From Betaproteobacteria bacterium (lineage in GTDB: Bacteria > Pseudomonadota > Gammaproteobacteria > Burkholderiales > Casimicrobiaceae), in the NCBI GenBank assembly GCA_016720425.1, contig JADKKQ010000001.1, positions 372,001 to 436,000 of the forward strand: a stretch of DNA of 64,000 nt, read 5' to 3'. Positions 15,748 through 24,242 of the stretch are shown one piece after another. The position numbers were made by a program, and so were the translations under genes. Position 1 is the first letter of the stretch. The number at the start of each line of letters is the position of its first letter. A model generated the notes under the pieces. It was not told where the DNA came from, made no database searches, and worked only from the letters and a program-made list of their open reading frames with translations.

Positions 15748-17172
15748 GTGAAGCCCGTCTGGATCGTCGACGACGACCGCTCGATCCGCTGGGTGCTGGA
15801 GAAGGCGCTGGCGCGCGAGGGCATCCCGTTCAAGGCCTTCTCGTCCGCGTACGAGGTCCTGCAGGCGCTGGCGGTCAGCCAGCCGCAGGTGCTGGTGTCC
15901 GACATCCGCATGCCGGGGGAATCCGGGCTGGTCCTGCTCAACAAGGTCAAGGAGAGCTACCCGCAGATCCCGGTGATCATCATGACCGCGTACTCGGACC
16001 TCGACAGCGCGGTCGCCGCGTTCCAGGGAGGCGCCTTCGAGTACCTGCCCAAGCCCTTCGACGTCGACCACGCGCTGGCGCTGATTCGCCGCGCGATCGC
16101 CGAGATGCCGGTCGCGGCCGCCGCGCCCGCCGTCGGCACCGCCGAGACGCCGGAGATGCTGGGCCAGGCGCCGGCGATGCAGGAGGTCTTCCGCGCCATC
16201 GGCCGGCTGTCGCAGTCGAACGTCACCGTGCTCATCACCGGCGAATCCGGCACCGGCAAGGAGCTGGTCGCGCGGGCGCTGCACCGCCACTCGCCGCGTG
16301 CCGCCGGCCCGTTCGTCGCCATCAACACCGCGGCGATCCCCAAGGACCTGCTCGAGTCCGAGCTGTTCGGCCACGAGCGCGGCGCGTTCACCGGCGCGCA
16401 GGCGTCGCGCCGCGGCCGCTTCGAGCAGGCCGAGGGCGGCACGCTGTTCCTGGACGAGATCGGCGACATGCCGGCGGACCTGCAGGTGCGGCTGCTGCGC
16501 GTGCTCGCCGACGGCGAGTACTACCGCGTCGGCGGCCACGCGCCGATGAAGGCGAGCGTGCGCGTGATCGCGGCGACGCACCAGAATCTCGAGGAGCGCG
16601 TGCGCCAGGGCCTGTTCCGCGAGGACCTGCTGCACCGCCTCAACGTCGTCCGCCTGCGGCTGCCGCCGCTGCGCGAGCGACAGGAGGACATCGGCCCGCT
16701 GGTCCGCCACTTCCTGCAGAAGAGCGCGCGCGAGCTCGCCGTCGAGCCCAAACTCCTGTCCGACGAGGCGATCAAGGTGATCGCGTCGTTTCCGTTCCCC
16801 GGCAACGTGCGCCAGCTGGAGAACATGTGCCACTGGCTCACGGTGATGGCGCCCGGGCAGCGGATCGAGGTGCCCGACCTGCCGCCCGAGATCCGCGCCG
16901 GTCCCGCCGGCGAGGCCGGGGGCGGGGACGAAGGCGGCTGGCAGCAGGCGCTCGACCGCGAGCTGGCGGCGGCGCTGGCGCGCGGCGAGCGTGCCGTCGG
17001 CGACCGGCTGGAGAAGGAGTTCGAGCGCACGCTGATCCTGCGCGCGTTGAGCCACACCGGCGGCCATCGGATGGAAGCCGCGCAGTGGCTGGGCTGGGGA
17101 CGCAACACGCTGACGCGCAAGATCCAGGAGCTGGGGCTCGAGGCCCAGCTGCGCAAGGGCGGCCCCGGCTGA
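15748..17172 (+). CDS. glnG: nitrogen regulation response regulator NtrC
   Basis: NtrC activates sigma54 promoters of nitrogen genes. The 474 residues comprise a receiver domain (VKPVWIVDDDRSIRW; phospho-Asp in VSDIRMPGESG; PKPFD), an AAA+ domain with Walker A GESGTGKE, the sigma54-contact loop ELFGHERGAFTGA, Walker B GGTLFLDEIGDMP, and a Fis-type HTH (LSHTGGHRMEAAQWLGWGRNTLTRKI). GTG 15748 was chosen because CGGAG lies seven bases before it and NtrC proteins begin exactly here; an upstream ATG (15709) adds 13 untypical residues. Confidence 0.96.
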   Translation: MKPVWIVDDDRSIRWVLEKALAREGIPFKAFSSAYEVLQALAVSQPQVLVSDIRMPGESGLVLLNKVKESYPQIPVIIMTAYSDLDSAVAAFQGGAFEYLPKPFDVDHALALIRRAIAEMPVAAAAPAVGTAETPEMLGQAPAMQEVFRAIGRLSQSNVTVLITGESGTGKELVARALHRHSPRAAGPFVAINTAAIPKDLLESELFGHERGAFTGAQASRRGRFEQAEGGTLFLDEIGDMPADLQVRLLRVLADGEYYRVGGHAPMKASVRVIAATHQNLEERVRQGLFREDLLHRLNVVRLRLPPLRERQEDIGPLVRHFLQKSARELAVEPKLLSDEAIKVIASFPFPGNVRQLENMCHWLTVMAPGQRIEVPDLPPEIRAGPAGEAGGGDEGGWQQALDRELAAALARGERAVGDRLEKEFERTLILRALSHTGGHRMEAAQWLGWGRNTLTRKIQELGLEAQLRKGGPG

Positions 17173-17177
17173 GCGGA

Positions 17178-18377
17178 CTACAGCGGGAACGCGAGCGGCG
17201 CGTGCAGCGCGCGCTCGACCAGTTCCTCGATGACGACGTCGGGCCGCTCGTCGGCGACCAGCGCCGGATCGAGCCGCCGCGTCGACAGCACCAGCGTGCG
17301 GGCGAAGTTCTCGACCAGCGGCGGCACCAGCGCGATGCCCATCGAATCGCGGAGCACCAGCGCGCGCAACCCCGGCCGCGCGCACGCGTAGGTCTCGCGG
17401 CCGGTCTCCGGAGCGTCGGGCGGCGGCGCGTCCAGCCGTTGCGCGCAGCGCGCCGGCGCGTTGGCGAGCACCTTGCCGAGCGGCGCGACGTCGTCCTCCG
17501 CGAAGCGCCGCGGCAGTCCCAGCATCTGGGCGAGGTCGCCGCTGTAGACGTCCTCGCCCGGGACGTACGGCGGCCGCTCGGGCGGCACGAAGGGCAGCTC
17601 CGGGCGCCGGGCGCGCAGCGCCTGCATCAGCACGCCGTAGCCGACGGCGGCGCCGGCGTAGTTCCAGTGCGAATCGGTCTTGAAGTAGACGCGCTGCTGC
17701 GCCTTGGCGGCGCGCAGGGCCGGGCGCAGGTCGAGCACGGCGATCTCCGGATGCGCCGACAGCGCCGCGTACAGCCGGTCGAGCCGCGTCACCGGATCGA
17801 CCTGGCGCACCCACGACGGAAGGTGCTCGGGATAGATCGTCGCCTTGTCCGGCACGACCACCACGACGTAGCCGATGCCGCGCTGCGCGAGCCAGTCGTG
17901 CCGCCGCCTGAACTCGGCGGCGACCCGCCGCGGCTCGTCGACGTCGTAGGCGTGGACGCCGCGCCAGTCGCGATCGATCGCGCGGCCGTCCTCGCCGAGG
18001 AAGTACAGCCAGCCGTCGCGGCCGATCAGCACCTTGTCGACCGGCGAGACGCCGAAGACTCCCGCCTTGGCCGCGTGGTGCAGCGCGATCAGGCGGTCGC
18101 GTCCGCCGAAGCGGTCGGCGAACGCCGCCTCCACCGCCGCCGGCCAGCCGCGCAGCGCCGGCGCGTCGGCCGGCGCCGCGGGCCACGGCGCGGTCGGGCG
18201 ATTCTCGAAGGCGGTGCGCGCGAGGTCGCGCTTGGCGAAGGCGCCGGCGAGAGGCAGGACGAGCGCCAGCGCGAACAGCAGCACCAGCACGCGGTCGCGC
18301 CGCGGGTGATCGGCCGCGGCCGGCGGCGGCACCGGCGGCAGCGCGAGCGGATCGGTGGGGGCGCCGCCGGCGGGCAC
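17178..18377 (-). CDS. AlgX/AlgJ-like SGNH-fold polysaccharide acetylation protein
   Basis: The 399-residue product has one N-terminal membrane segment (RVLVLLFALALVLPLAGAFA) and a periplasmic domain of the AlgX/AlgJ family: RDGWLYFLGED, VVVVVPDKATIYPEHLP, YFKTDSHWNYAGAAVGY (the TDSHWN block holds the catalytic His/Asp region) and LVLRDSMGIALVPPLVENF (nucleophile-type Ser). Such proteins place acetyl groups delivered by an MBOAT partner onto exopolysaccharides. GTG 18377 starts two bases after the stop of the MBOAT gene, so the two are coupled. The acceptor polymer is unknown because no polymer synthase gene is adjacent. Confidence 0.85.
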   Translation of the reverse strand: MPAGGAPTDPLALPPVPPPAAADHPRRDRVLVLLFALALVLPLAGAFAKRDLARTAFENRPTAPWPAAPADAPALRGWPAAVEAAFADRFGGRDRLIALHHAAKAGVFGVSPVDKVLIGRDGWLYFLGEDGRAIDRDWRGVHAYDVDEPRRVAAEFRRRHDWLAQRGIGYVVVVVPDKATIYPEHLPSWVRQVDPVTRLDRLYAALSAHPEIAVLDLRPALRAAKAQQRVYFKTDSHWNYAGAAVGYGVLMQALRARRPELPFVPPERPPYVPGEDVYSGDLAQMLGLPRRFAEDDVAPLGKVLANAPARCAQRLDAPPPDAPETGRETYACARPGLRALVLRDSMGIALVPPLVENFARTLVLSTRRLDPALVADERPDVVIEELVERALHAPLAFPL

Positions 18378-18379
18378 GG

Positions 18380-19810
18380 TCAGAAGCGGAAGTAGATGAA
18401 CGGGTTGTAGGTGCCCGCGGCCAGCCAGGCCGCAGCGGCGATGCCGACGCCGACGAGCCACGCCACGTCCGCGCCCAGCACCAGCGTGCCGACGCTGCCG
18501 CCCCGTGCTGCCAGGGCGTCGCGCAGCGCGCCGATCCGGCGCGGCCACGCGGTCGCGCCGAAGACGCCCGCGGCGAGCGTGGCCAGCACCAGCGGGTCGA
18601 GGTGGCGGAGCAACGGCTGGCGGTCGGGGTCGCCCGCGGCGGCGCCGGCCAGCGCGCCGTAGTAGACGAGCGCCTGCGCCAGCGTCTCGCAGCGGAACAG
18701 CACCCAGCCGCCGATGACCGCGGCCAGCGCGTAGACGTGACGCAGCCGGCCCAGGCGCAGCAGCGCGCGATCCAGGCCGGCGCGTTCGGCGACCAGGAAC
18801 AGGCCGTGCCACGCGCCCCAGAGCACGAACGGCCACGAGGCGCCGTGCCAGAGCCCGCAGAGCAGGAAGACCACGACGAGGTTCGCCCACCCCCGCGCCG
18901 CGCCGCGCCGGTTGCCGCCCAGCGGGACGTACAGGTAGTCGCGGAACCAGTTGGACAGCGAGATGTGCCAGCGCCGCCAGAACTCGCGGACCGACTGCGC
19001 GACGTAGGGCAGGTTGAAGTTCTCGAGAATGCGGAAGCCGAACATGCGCATCAGCCCGATCGCCATGTCCGAGTAGCCGGAGAAGTCGAAGTAGATCTGC
19101 AGCGTGTAGCAGGCGAGGCCCAGCCAGGCGAGCGGGGTGGTGAGCTCGGCGCCGGGCAGCGCGAACACCCGGTCGGCGACCTGTCCCAGCGTGTTGGCGA
19201 TCAGCACCTTCTTGCCCAGCCCCAGCACGAAGCGGCGGACCCCCCAGGCGACGTCGGCCAGGCGCTGCGGGCGCGCGCCGAACTGCGTCGCGATGTCCCG
19301 CCAGCGGATGATCGGGCCGGCGATCAGCTGCGGGAAGAGGAGGATGTACAGCGCGAAGTCGCGCAGCCGCCGCTCGGCCTGCGCGTTGCGCTTGTACACG
19401 TCGACGACGTAGGAGATCGCGTGGAAGGTGAAGAACGAGATGCCGAGCGGCAGCGGGATCGCCGTCGCCGCGACGCCGGCCAGGCCGAGCGCCCGGGCGA
19501 GCGCGTCGAGGTTGGCGACCAGGAAGTTCGTGTACTTGAAGGCCGCCAGCAGGCCGAGGTTGGCGGCGACCGCGATCCCCAGCCAGCGCCGCCGTGCGCG
19601 GTCCTCGCTGCGGCCGATCGCGAGCCCGAAGCCCCAGTTGGCGAGCACCGACGCCGCCACCAGGACGATGCCCGCGCCCTCGCCCCAGACGTAGAACACG
19701 ACGCTGCCGGCCAGCAGCACCGCGTTCCTCGCGCGCTGCGGCACCGCGAAGTACGCGGCGAGCATCAGCGGCAGGAACGCGAACAGGAAGACCGGTGCGG
19801 CGAAGACCAC
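18380..19810 (-). CDS. MBOAT-family O-acyltransferase (AlgI-like)
   Basis: The 476-residue polytopic inner-membrane protein has the AlgI pattern: VVFYVWGEG, LPLGISFFTFHAISYVVDVYK, FPQLIAGPIIRW, QIYFDFSGYSDMAIG and REFWRRWHISLSNWFRDYLYVPLGGNR, then LLCGLWHGASWPFVLWG with the conserved membrane His. It should move acetyl groups across the membrane for the adjacent AlgX-like protein. The start is GTG 19810, without a clear Shine-Dalgarno; the upstream 170 bases contain part of the 60-bp repeat family. Confidence 0.93.
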   Translation of the reverse strand: MVFAAPVFLFAFLPLMLAAYFAVPQRARNAVLLAGSVVFYVWGEGAGIVLVAASVLANWGFGLAIGRSEDRARRRWLGIAVAANLGLLAAFKYTNFLVANLDALARALGLAGVAATAIPLPLGISFFTFHAISYVVDVYKRNAQAERRLRDFALYILLFPQLIAGPIIRWRDIATQFGARPQRLADVAWGVRRFVLGLGKKVLIANTLGQVADRVFALPGAELTTPLAWLGLACYTLQIYFDFSGYSDMAIGLMRMFGFRILENFNLPYVAQSVREFWRRWHISLSNWFRDYLYVPLGGNRRGAARGWANLVVVFLLCGLWHGASWPFVLWGAWHGLFLVAERAGLDRALLRLGRLRHVYALAAVIGGWVLFRCETLAQALVYYGALAGAAAGDPDRQPLLRHLDPLVLATLAAGVFGATAWPRRIGALRDALAARGGSVGTLVLGADVAWLVGVGIAAAAWLAAGTYNPFIYFRF

Positions 19811-19876
19811 GAACGGGCGGCTGCGGTGCAGGGGCTAGCGACCGCGCCGGCGCGGCGCGCGGTTCACGGGGCCGCC

Positions 19877-19983
19877 TGCGCGCTGCGCGCTCCGGCCTTC
19901 GCCCCCGGGGCGGCCCGTCGCACTCACTGGAGTACCTTCGTGCTGCGCACTCCGGTATTCGCGCTCGGGGCGGCCCTTCGCGC
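19877..19983. repeat. 60-bp periodic intergenic repeat (locus 1)
   Basis: Two degenerate units start at 19877 and 19937, exactly 60 bases apart, sharing the core GCTGCGCACTCCGG...TTCGC...GGGGCGGCCC. The same family, better conserved, is at 44632-44780. Here it occupies the gap between the stop of the exonuclease III gene and the start of the AlgI-like gene. Confidence 0.75.
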
Positions 19984-20763
19984 TCATGCGTCGGCGATGT
20001 CGGCGATCACCGGGGCGTGGTCGGAGGGCTTGTCGCCCTTGCGCGCCTGGCGATCGATCCGGCACTCGCGGCAGCGCGCGGCCAGCGGCGGCGAGAGCAG
20101 GATGTGGTCGATGCGCAGGCCGCGGTTCTTCGGGAATGCGAGCTGGCGGTAGTCCCACCAGCTGAACGTGGCCGGCGGCTGCTCGAACAGCCGAAAGCCG
20201 TCGGCGAGGCCCAGCGCCAGCCAGTCGCGGAACACCGCGCGCTCGGCGTCGGTGCAGAGCACCTGGCCCGCCCACGCCGCGGGGTCGTGGACGTCGCGAT
20301 CCTCGGGCGCGATGTTGAAGTCGCCGACCACCGCCAATGCGGGATGGCGCGTGCGCTCGGCGCGCAGGAACGCCGTGGCCGCCGCGCACCAGCGCAGCTT
20401 GTACGCGTACTTGTCGCTGTCGACGGCCTGTCCGTTGGGCACGTAGAGCCCGACCACGCGGGTCGTGCCGACGGTGCCGGCGATCACCCGCTTCTGCTCG
20501 TCGGCGAACCCGGGCAGCGCGGTCACGACGTCGACCGCGGGTCCGAGGTCCGCGCGAACCAGCATCGCCACGCCGTTGTAGGTCTTCTGGCCGACGAAGT
20601 GCACCGCGTAGCCCGCGTCCTCGATCTCCTGGCGCGGGAAGCGGGCGTCCTCGAGCTTGGTCTCCTGCAGGCAGAGCACGTCCGGCCGCGCCTGCGGCAG
20701 CCACAGGAGCAGCCGCGGCAGGCGCACGTTCAGCGAGTTGACGTTCCAGGTGGCGATGCGCAT
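19984..20763 (-). CDS. xth: exodeoxyribonuclease III (AP endonuclease)
   Basis: This 259-residue enzyme cleaves DNA at abasic sites and degrades 3' ends in base-excision repair. All EEP-superfamily signatures are present: MRIATWNVNSLNVRLPR, CLQETKLED (catalytic Glu), GLYVPNG, VVGDFNIAPEDRDVHDP, RIDHILLSPPL and SDHAPVIADI (catalytic Asp-His). Length is normal. It lies 66 bases downstream of the DUF4124/glutaredoxin-like gene on the same strand. Its 3' flank is filled by the 60-bp repeat. Confidence 0.96.
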   Translation of the reverse strand: MRIATWNVNSLNVRLPRLLLWLPQARPDVLCLQETKLEDARFPRQEIEDAGYAVHFVGQKTYNGVAMLVRADLGPAVDVVTALPGFADEQKRVIAGTVGTTRVVGLYVPNGQAVDSDKYAYKLRWCAAATAFLRAERTRHPALAVVGDFNIAPEDRDVHDPAAWAGQVLCTDAERAVFRDWLALGLADGFRLFEQPPATFSWWDYRQLAFPKNRGLRIDHILLSPPLAARCRECRIDRQARKGDKPSDHAPVIADIADA

Positions 20764-20829
20764 CGCGGCGGGCGTTGCACGGGCGAAGGAAGCGGCGCCG
20801 GGGCCGTGCGCACCGGCGCAACGCAGGGC

Positions 20830-21426
20830 TTACGGCTTGGGGTAGCCGCCGCCGGTGGTGGGGGCGATCGTCGTGGGTGCGTCGGCGCGCGGCGCCGCCG
20901 GTGCGGGCGGCGGGCGCAGCGGTTGCGCGCGGCGCGACGGTGGGGCCTTCGGATAGCCGGCCTCGTCGAGCATCGCCTGCCAGCGGGCTTCGTTGAAACC
21001 CTTGACGTGAAGCTTGTCGCCCACCTGCAGCACCGGCGCCTGGTTGTCTCCGGTCAGCGCCTTCAGCCGCTCGGCGTTCTTGGGCTCCTCGACGTTGACG
21101 GTGGAGAACGGGACCCCGCGGCGGTTGAGCAGGCCCTCGGCGTTGAGGCAGAGCTCGCCGCAGGCGAAGGTGTAGAGCGTGACCGGATAGCGCGCCATCG
21201 CCTGCTGCGCGGCCAGCGGCAGCTCGTTGGTCTCGATGTAGTTGGCACCGAGGCGCTTCGCCTGCACGTCCTTCGAGTCGCCGGGCGGCACGCGGTCGGT
21301 GTAGACGACGTTGCCGTCCTTGTCGGTGTAGCGATAGACCTGCTTTTCCTGCGCCGCCGCGCCGGTCGCCATCGACAACGCCAGCGCGCCGCAGACACCG
21401 GCCAACGTGCGGAAGACAGGGATCAT
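20830..21426 (-). CDS. exported DUF4124/glutaredoxin-like protein
   Basis: The 198-residue product has a signal peptide (GALALSMATGAAAQ), a DUF4124 segment (KQVYRYTDKDGNVVYTDRVPPGD, about residues 28-50) and a glutaredoxin-like domain (about 78-160) with VTLYTFACGELCLNAEGLLNRRG. The pair of cysteines is spaced CGELC (CxxxC) in place of the usual CPxC, so redox chemistry is uncertain. LTGDNQAPVLQVGDKLHVKGF matches the glutaredoxin substrate-binding half. The C-terminus is Pro/Ala-rich. A periplasmic location is inferred. It starts 22 bases after the stop of the M3 peptidase gene. Confidence 0.8.
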   Translation of the reverse strand: MIPVFRTLAGVCGALALSMATGAAAQEKQVYRYTDKDGNVVYTDRVPPGDSKDVQAKRLGANYIETNELPLAAQQAMARYPVTLYTFACGELCLNAEGLLNRRGVPFSTVNVEEPKNAERLKALTGDNQAPVLQVGDKLHVKGFNEARWQAMLDEAGYPKAPPSRRAQPLRPPPAPAAPRADAPTTIAPTTGGGYPKP

Positions 21427-21448
21427 CGTCGCTCCTCCAACGGCCCGG

Positions 21449-23512
21449 TCAGGCGGGACTCGTCATTCCATTATGCCGCAGAAGCGCGTCGAGTTGGGGT
21501 GGTCGTCCGCGGAAGGCGATGAAGGACTCCATCGCCGGCCGGCTGCCGCCGCGTGCGAGCACCTCGTCGCGGAAGCTCTCGCCGACCGCCGGCGAGAGCA
21601 CGCCTTCCTCCTCGAAGCGCGCGTAGGCGTCGGCCGACAGCACCTCGGCCCACTTGTAGCTGTAGTAGCCCGCCGCGTAGCCGCCGGCGAAGATGTGGCT
21701 GAACGCCTGCAGGCTGCGGTCGTAGTCGGCGCGGGGGACGACGGCGACCTCGCGGCGCACCTCGTCGACCAGCTGCTGCGGCGACGACCAGGCGCCGCCG
21801 CCGCCCGGCGCGTAGGCCGCGTGCAGCAGCATGTCGAACAGCGCGAACTCGAGCTGGCGCATCGTCGCGAGCCCGCTCTGGAAGTTCTTCGCCGCGAGCA
21901 TGCGGTCGAACAGCGCCCGCGGCAGCGGGGCGCCGGTGTCGACGTGCGCGGTCATCGGCGCGACCACGTCCCACTCCCAGCACCAGTTCTCCATGATCTG
22001 GCTGGGCAGCTCGACCGCGTCCCACTCGACGCCCTGGATCCCCGACACGCCCGCGACGTCGACGCGCGTCAGCAGCTGGTGCAGGCCGTGGCCGAACTCG
22101 TGGAACAGCGTGATCACCTCGTCGTGGGTGAAGGTGGCGGGCTTGCCGCCGACGGGCGCCGACAGGTTGCAGGTCAGGTAGGCGACCGGGTGCTGCAGCC
22201 GGTCGCCGAAGCGACGGCGGTTGATCGCGTCGTCCATCCACGCGCCGCCCTGCTTGTGGGGGCGCGCGTGGAGGTCGAGGTAGAACTGGCCGACCGGCGC
22301 GCCGTCGGCACTTTCGATGGCGAAGAAGCGGACCGACGGATGCCAGGTCGGCGCCTGCGACTCGCGAATGCGCACGCCGTAGATGGTCTCGACGACGCGG
22401 AACAGCCCGGCCAGCACCGTCGGCTCGGGGAAGTACTGCCGCACCTCCTGCTCGGAGAAGGCGTAGCGGTGGGCCTTGAGCTTCTCGGACGCCCAGGCGA
22501 GGTCCCAGGGCGCGAGGGCGGCCAGCCCGAGCTCGTCGCGCGCGAACGCCGCGAGCAGGTCGATGTCGCGCCGCGCGTAGGGCCGCGCCTTCGCGGCGAG
22601 GTCGCGCAGGAAGGCGAGCACTTCGGCCGGGTCGTTCGCCATCTTGCGGCAGAGGGACAGCTCGGCGAAGTTGGCGAACCCCAGCAGCCGGGCCTCTTCG
22701 GCGCGCAACGCGAGGATGCGATCGAGCAGCGCGGTGTTGTCCCACTCGGCGCGCGCGCCGAGCTCCGAGGCGCGGGTGCTGTAGGCGCGGTGCAGTGTCG
22801 CGCGCAGCGTCGCGCTGTCGGCGTACTGCATCACCGGCAGGTAGCAGGGCATCCGCAGCGTCAGCTTCCAGCCGGCGCGGCCGTCGGCTTCCGCGGCGGC
22901 ACGGGCTTCGGCGACGACGTCGGCCGGCACCCCGGCGAGCTCGCCTTCGTCGTCGACGAACAGCGCCCAGTCGTTGGTCGCGTCGAGCACGTGGTCGTCG
23001 AACTGCGCCGAGAGGCTCGCGCTCTCTTCCTGCAGCGCCTTGAAGCGCAGTTTGTCGGCGGTCGCCAGCTCGGCGCCGCCGAGCCGGAAGTCGCGCAGCT
23101 CGTTGTCGATCAGCCGGCGGCGGGCCGGCTCGAGCGTCGCGTACTCCGGCGCCGCGCGCAGCGCCTTGTAGCGCTCGTACAGCCGCTGGTTCTGGCCGAG
23201 GTCGGTGTAGAACGCGGTCACGGCCGGCAGGTTGCCGTTGTAGGCGTCGCGCAGCTCCGGCGTGTTGACGACGGCGTTGAGATGGGAGGTCGCCCCCCAG
23301 GCGCGCTCCAGCCCGTCGAGGACCTCGGCGATCGGCTCGACCAGCGTCGCCCAGGTCGGCGGGCGCGCATCGGCGACGACCGCGTCGACGGTCGCGCGGG
23401 CGCGCTGCAGCAGGGTTTCGACGGCGGGCGTGACGTGCTCGGCGCGGATGGCGTCGAAACGCGGCAGGCCGGAGAAGTCGAGCAGCGGGTTGGCGGGGGC
23501 GTTCGCGTTCAT
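21449..23512 (-). CDS. prlC: M3-family oligopeptidase A
   Basis: Oligopeptidase A is a cytosolic zinc metallopeptidase that degrades short peptides, including cleaved signal peptides. The 687-residue length is typical and the zinc site TLFHEFGHGLHQLL (HExGH) is intact, followed by the second Glu region GVEWDAVELPSQIMENW. FYLDLHARPHKQGGAWMDDA and FARDELGLAALAPWDLAWASEKLK are also characteristic. The ATG at 23512 overlaps the murU stop (ATGA). The frame remains open far upstream but only as an out-of-phase shadow of murU. Confidence 0.95.
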   Translation of the reverse strand: MNANAPANPLLDFSGLPRFDAIRAEHVTPAVETLLQRARATVDAVVADARPPTWATLVEPIAEVLDGLERAWGATSHLNAVVNTPELRDAYNGNLPAVTAFYTDLGQNQRLYERYKALRAAPEYATLEPARRRLIDNELRDFRLGGAELATADKLRFKALQEESASLSAQFDDHVLDATNDWALFVDDEGELAGVPADVVAEARAAAEADGRAGWKLTLRMPCYLPVMQYADSATLRATLHRAYSTRASELGARAEWDNTALLDRILALRAEEARLLGFANFAELSLCRKMANDPAEVLAFLRDLAAKARPYARRDIDLLAAFARDELGLAALAPWDLAWASEKLKAHRYAFSEQEVRQYFPEPTVLAGLFRVVETIYGVRIRESQAPTWHPSVRFFAIESADGAPVGQFYLDLHARPHKQGGAWMDDAINRRRFGDRLQHPVAYLTCNLSAPVGGKPATFTHDEVITLFHEFGHGLHQLLTRVDVAGVSGIQGVEWDAVELPSQIMENWCWEWDVVAPMTAHVDTGAPLPRALFDRMLAAKNFQSGLATMRQLEFALFDMLLHAAYAPGGGGAWSSPQQLVDEVRREVAVVPRADYDRSLQAFSHIFAGGYAAGYYSYKWAEVLSADAYARFEEEGVLSPAVGESFRDEVLARGGSRPAMESFIAFRGRPPQLDALLRHNGMTSPA

Positions 23513-24228
23513 CGGGATTCCTTGGGTGGCGCCGCTTCCGCGTGCAGCGCGGCGTCGAGGCGGGCGAGGTCGTCCGGGGTGCCGACATTGGCCCACGGTC
23601 CGGCGTAGAGTTCGCCGGAGACGATTCCGGCGGCGATCCACTGCCGGTACAGCGGCAGCAATTTGAGCGTGACCCCGCGCGGAAGTTCGCGAAACAGCGC
23701 GGTGTCGTGGATGCCGATACTGCCATAGGTGAGGCGCGGCCCGCCGTCGCCCGCCAGTCGTCCGTCGCGCAGCGCGAAGTCGCCGGCGGCGTGGTACGGC
23801 GGATTGGGCACCAGCACGAGGTGCACGCGCGGCGGCGCCGCGGCGGACGCCATCGCGCGCATCCGCGGCAGCAGCGACGCGTAGTCGAAACGGCTCCACA
23901 GGTCGCCGCTGACGATCAGCGCCGGTCCCGCCGGCAGCAGCGGCGAGGCGGTGGCGATGCCGCCGGCGGTGTCGAGCGGCTCGGGCTCGATCGACCAGGC
24001 GATGCGCACTCCCAGCGGCCCGCCATCGCCGAGGGCGTCGACCAGGCGCTCGGCGCGGTGCGAGGCGTTGATCACGATGTCGTCGAAGCCCGCGGCGCGC
24101 AGCGCCTCGATCTGCCAGACGATCAGCGGCTTGTTCCCCACCGGCAGCAGGGGCTTGGGGCAGGCGTCGGACAGCGGCCGCATGCGCTCGCCGCGGCCGG
24201 CCGCCAGGATCATCGCGCCGAAGGCCAT
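23509..24228 (-). CDS. murU: N-acetylmuramate alpha-1-phosphate uridylyltransferase
   Basis: MurU makes UDP-MurNAc from MurNAc-1-phosphate in the cell-wall recycling route that bypasses de novo synthesis and fosfomycin inhibition. The 239 residues show the nucleotidyltransferase motif MILAAGRGERMRPLSDACPKPLLPVGNKPLI, DIVINASH, GGIATASPLL, VSGDLW and NVGTPDDLARLD. It lies 14 bases after the kinase gene amgK, its pathway partner, and its stop overlaps prlC. Confidence 0.92.
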   Translation of the reverse strand: MAFGAMILAAGRGERMRPLSDACPKPLLPVGNKPLIVWQIEALRAAGFDDIVINASHRAERLVDALGDGGPLGVRIAWSIEPEPLDTAGGIATASPLLPAGPALIVSGDLWSRFDYASLLPRMRAMASAAAPPRVHLVLVPNPPYHAAGDFALRDGRLAGDGGPRLTYGSIGIHDTALFRELPRGVTLKLLPLYRQWIAAGIVSGELYAGPWANVGTPDDLARLDAALHAEAAPPKESR

Positions 24229-24242
24229 GCGCTGCGGGGCGT

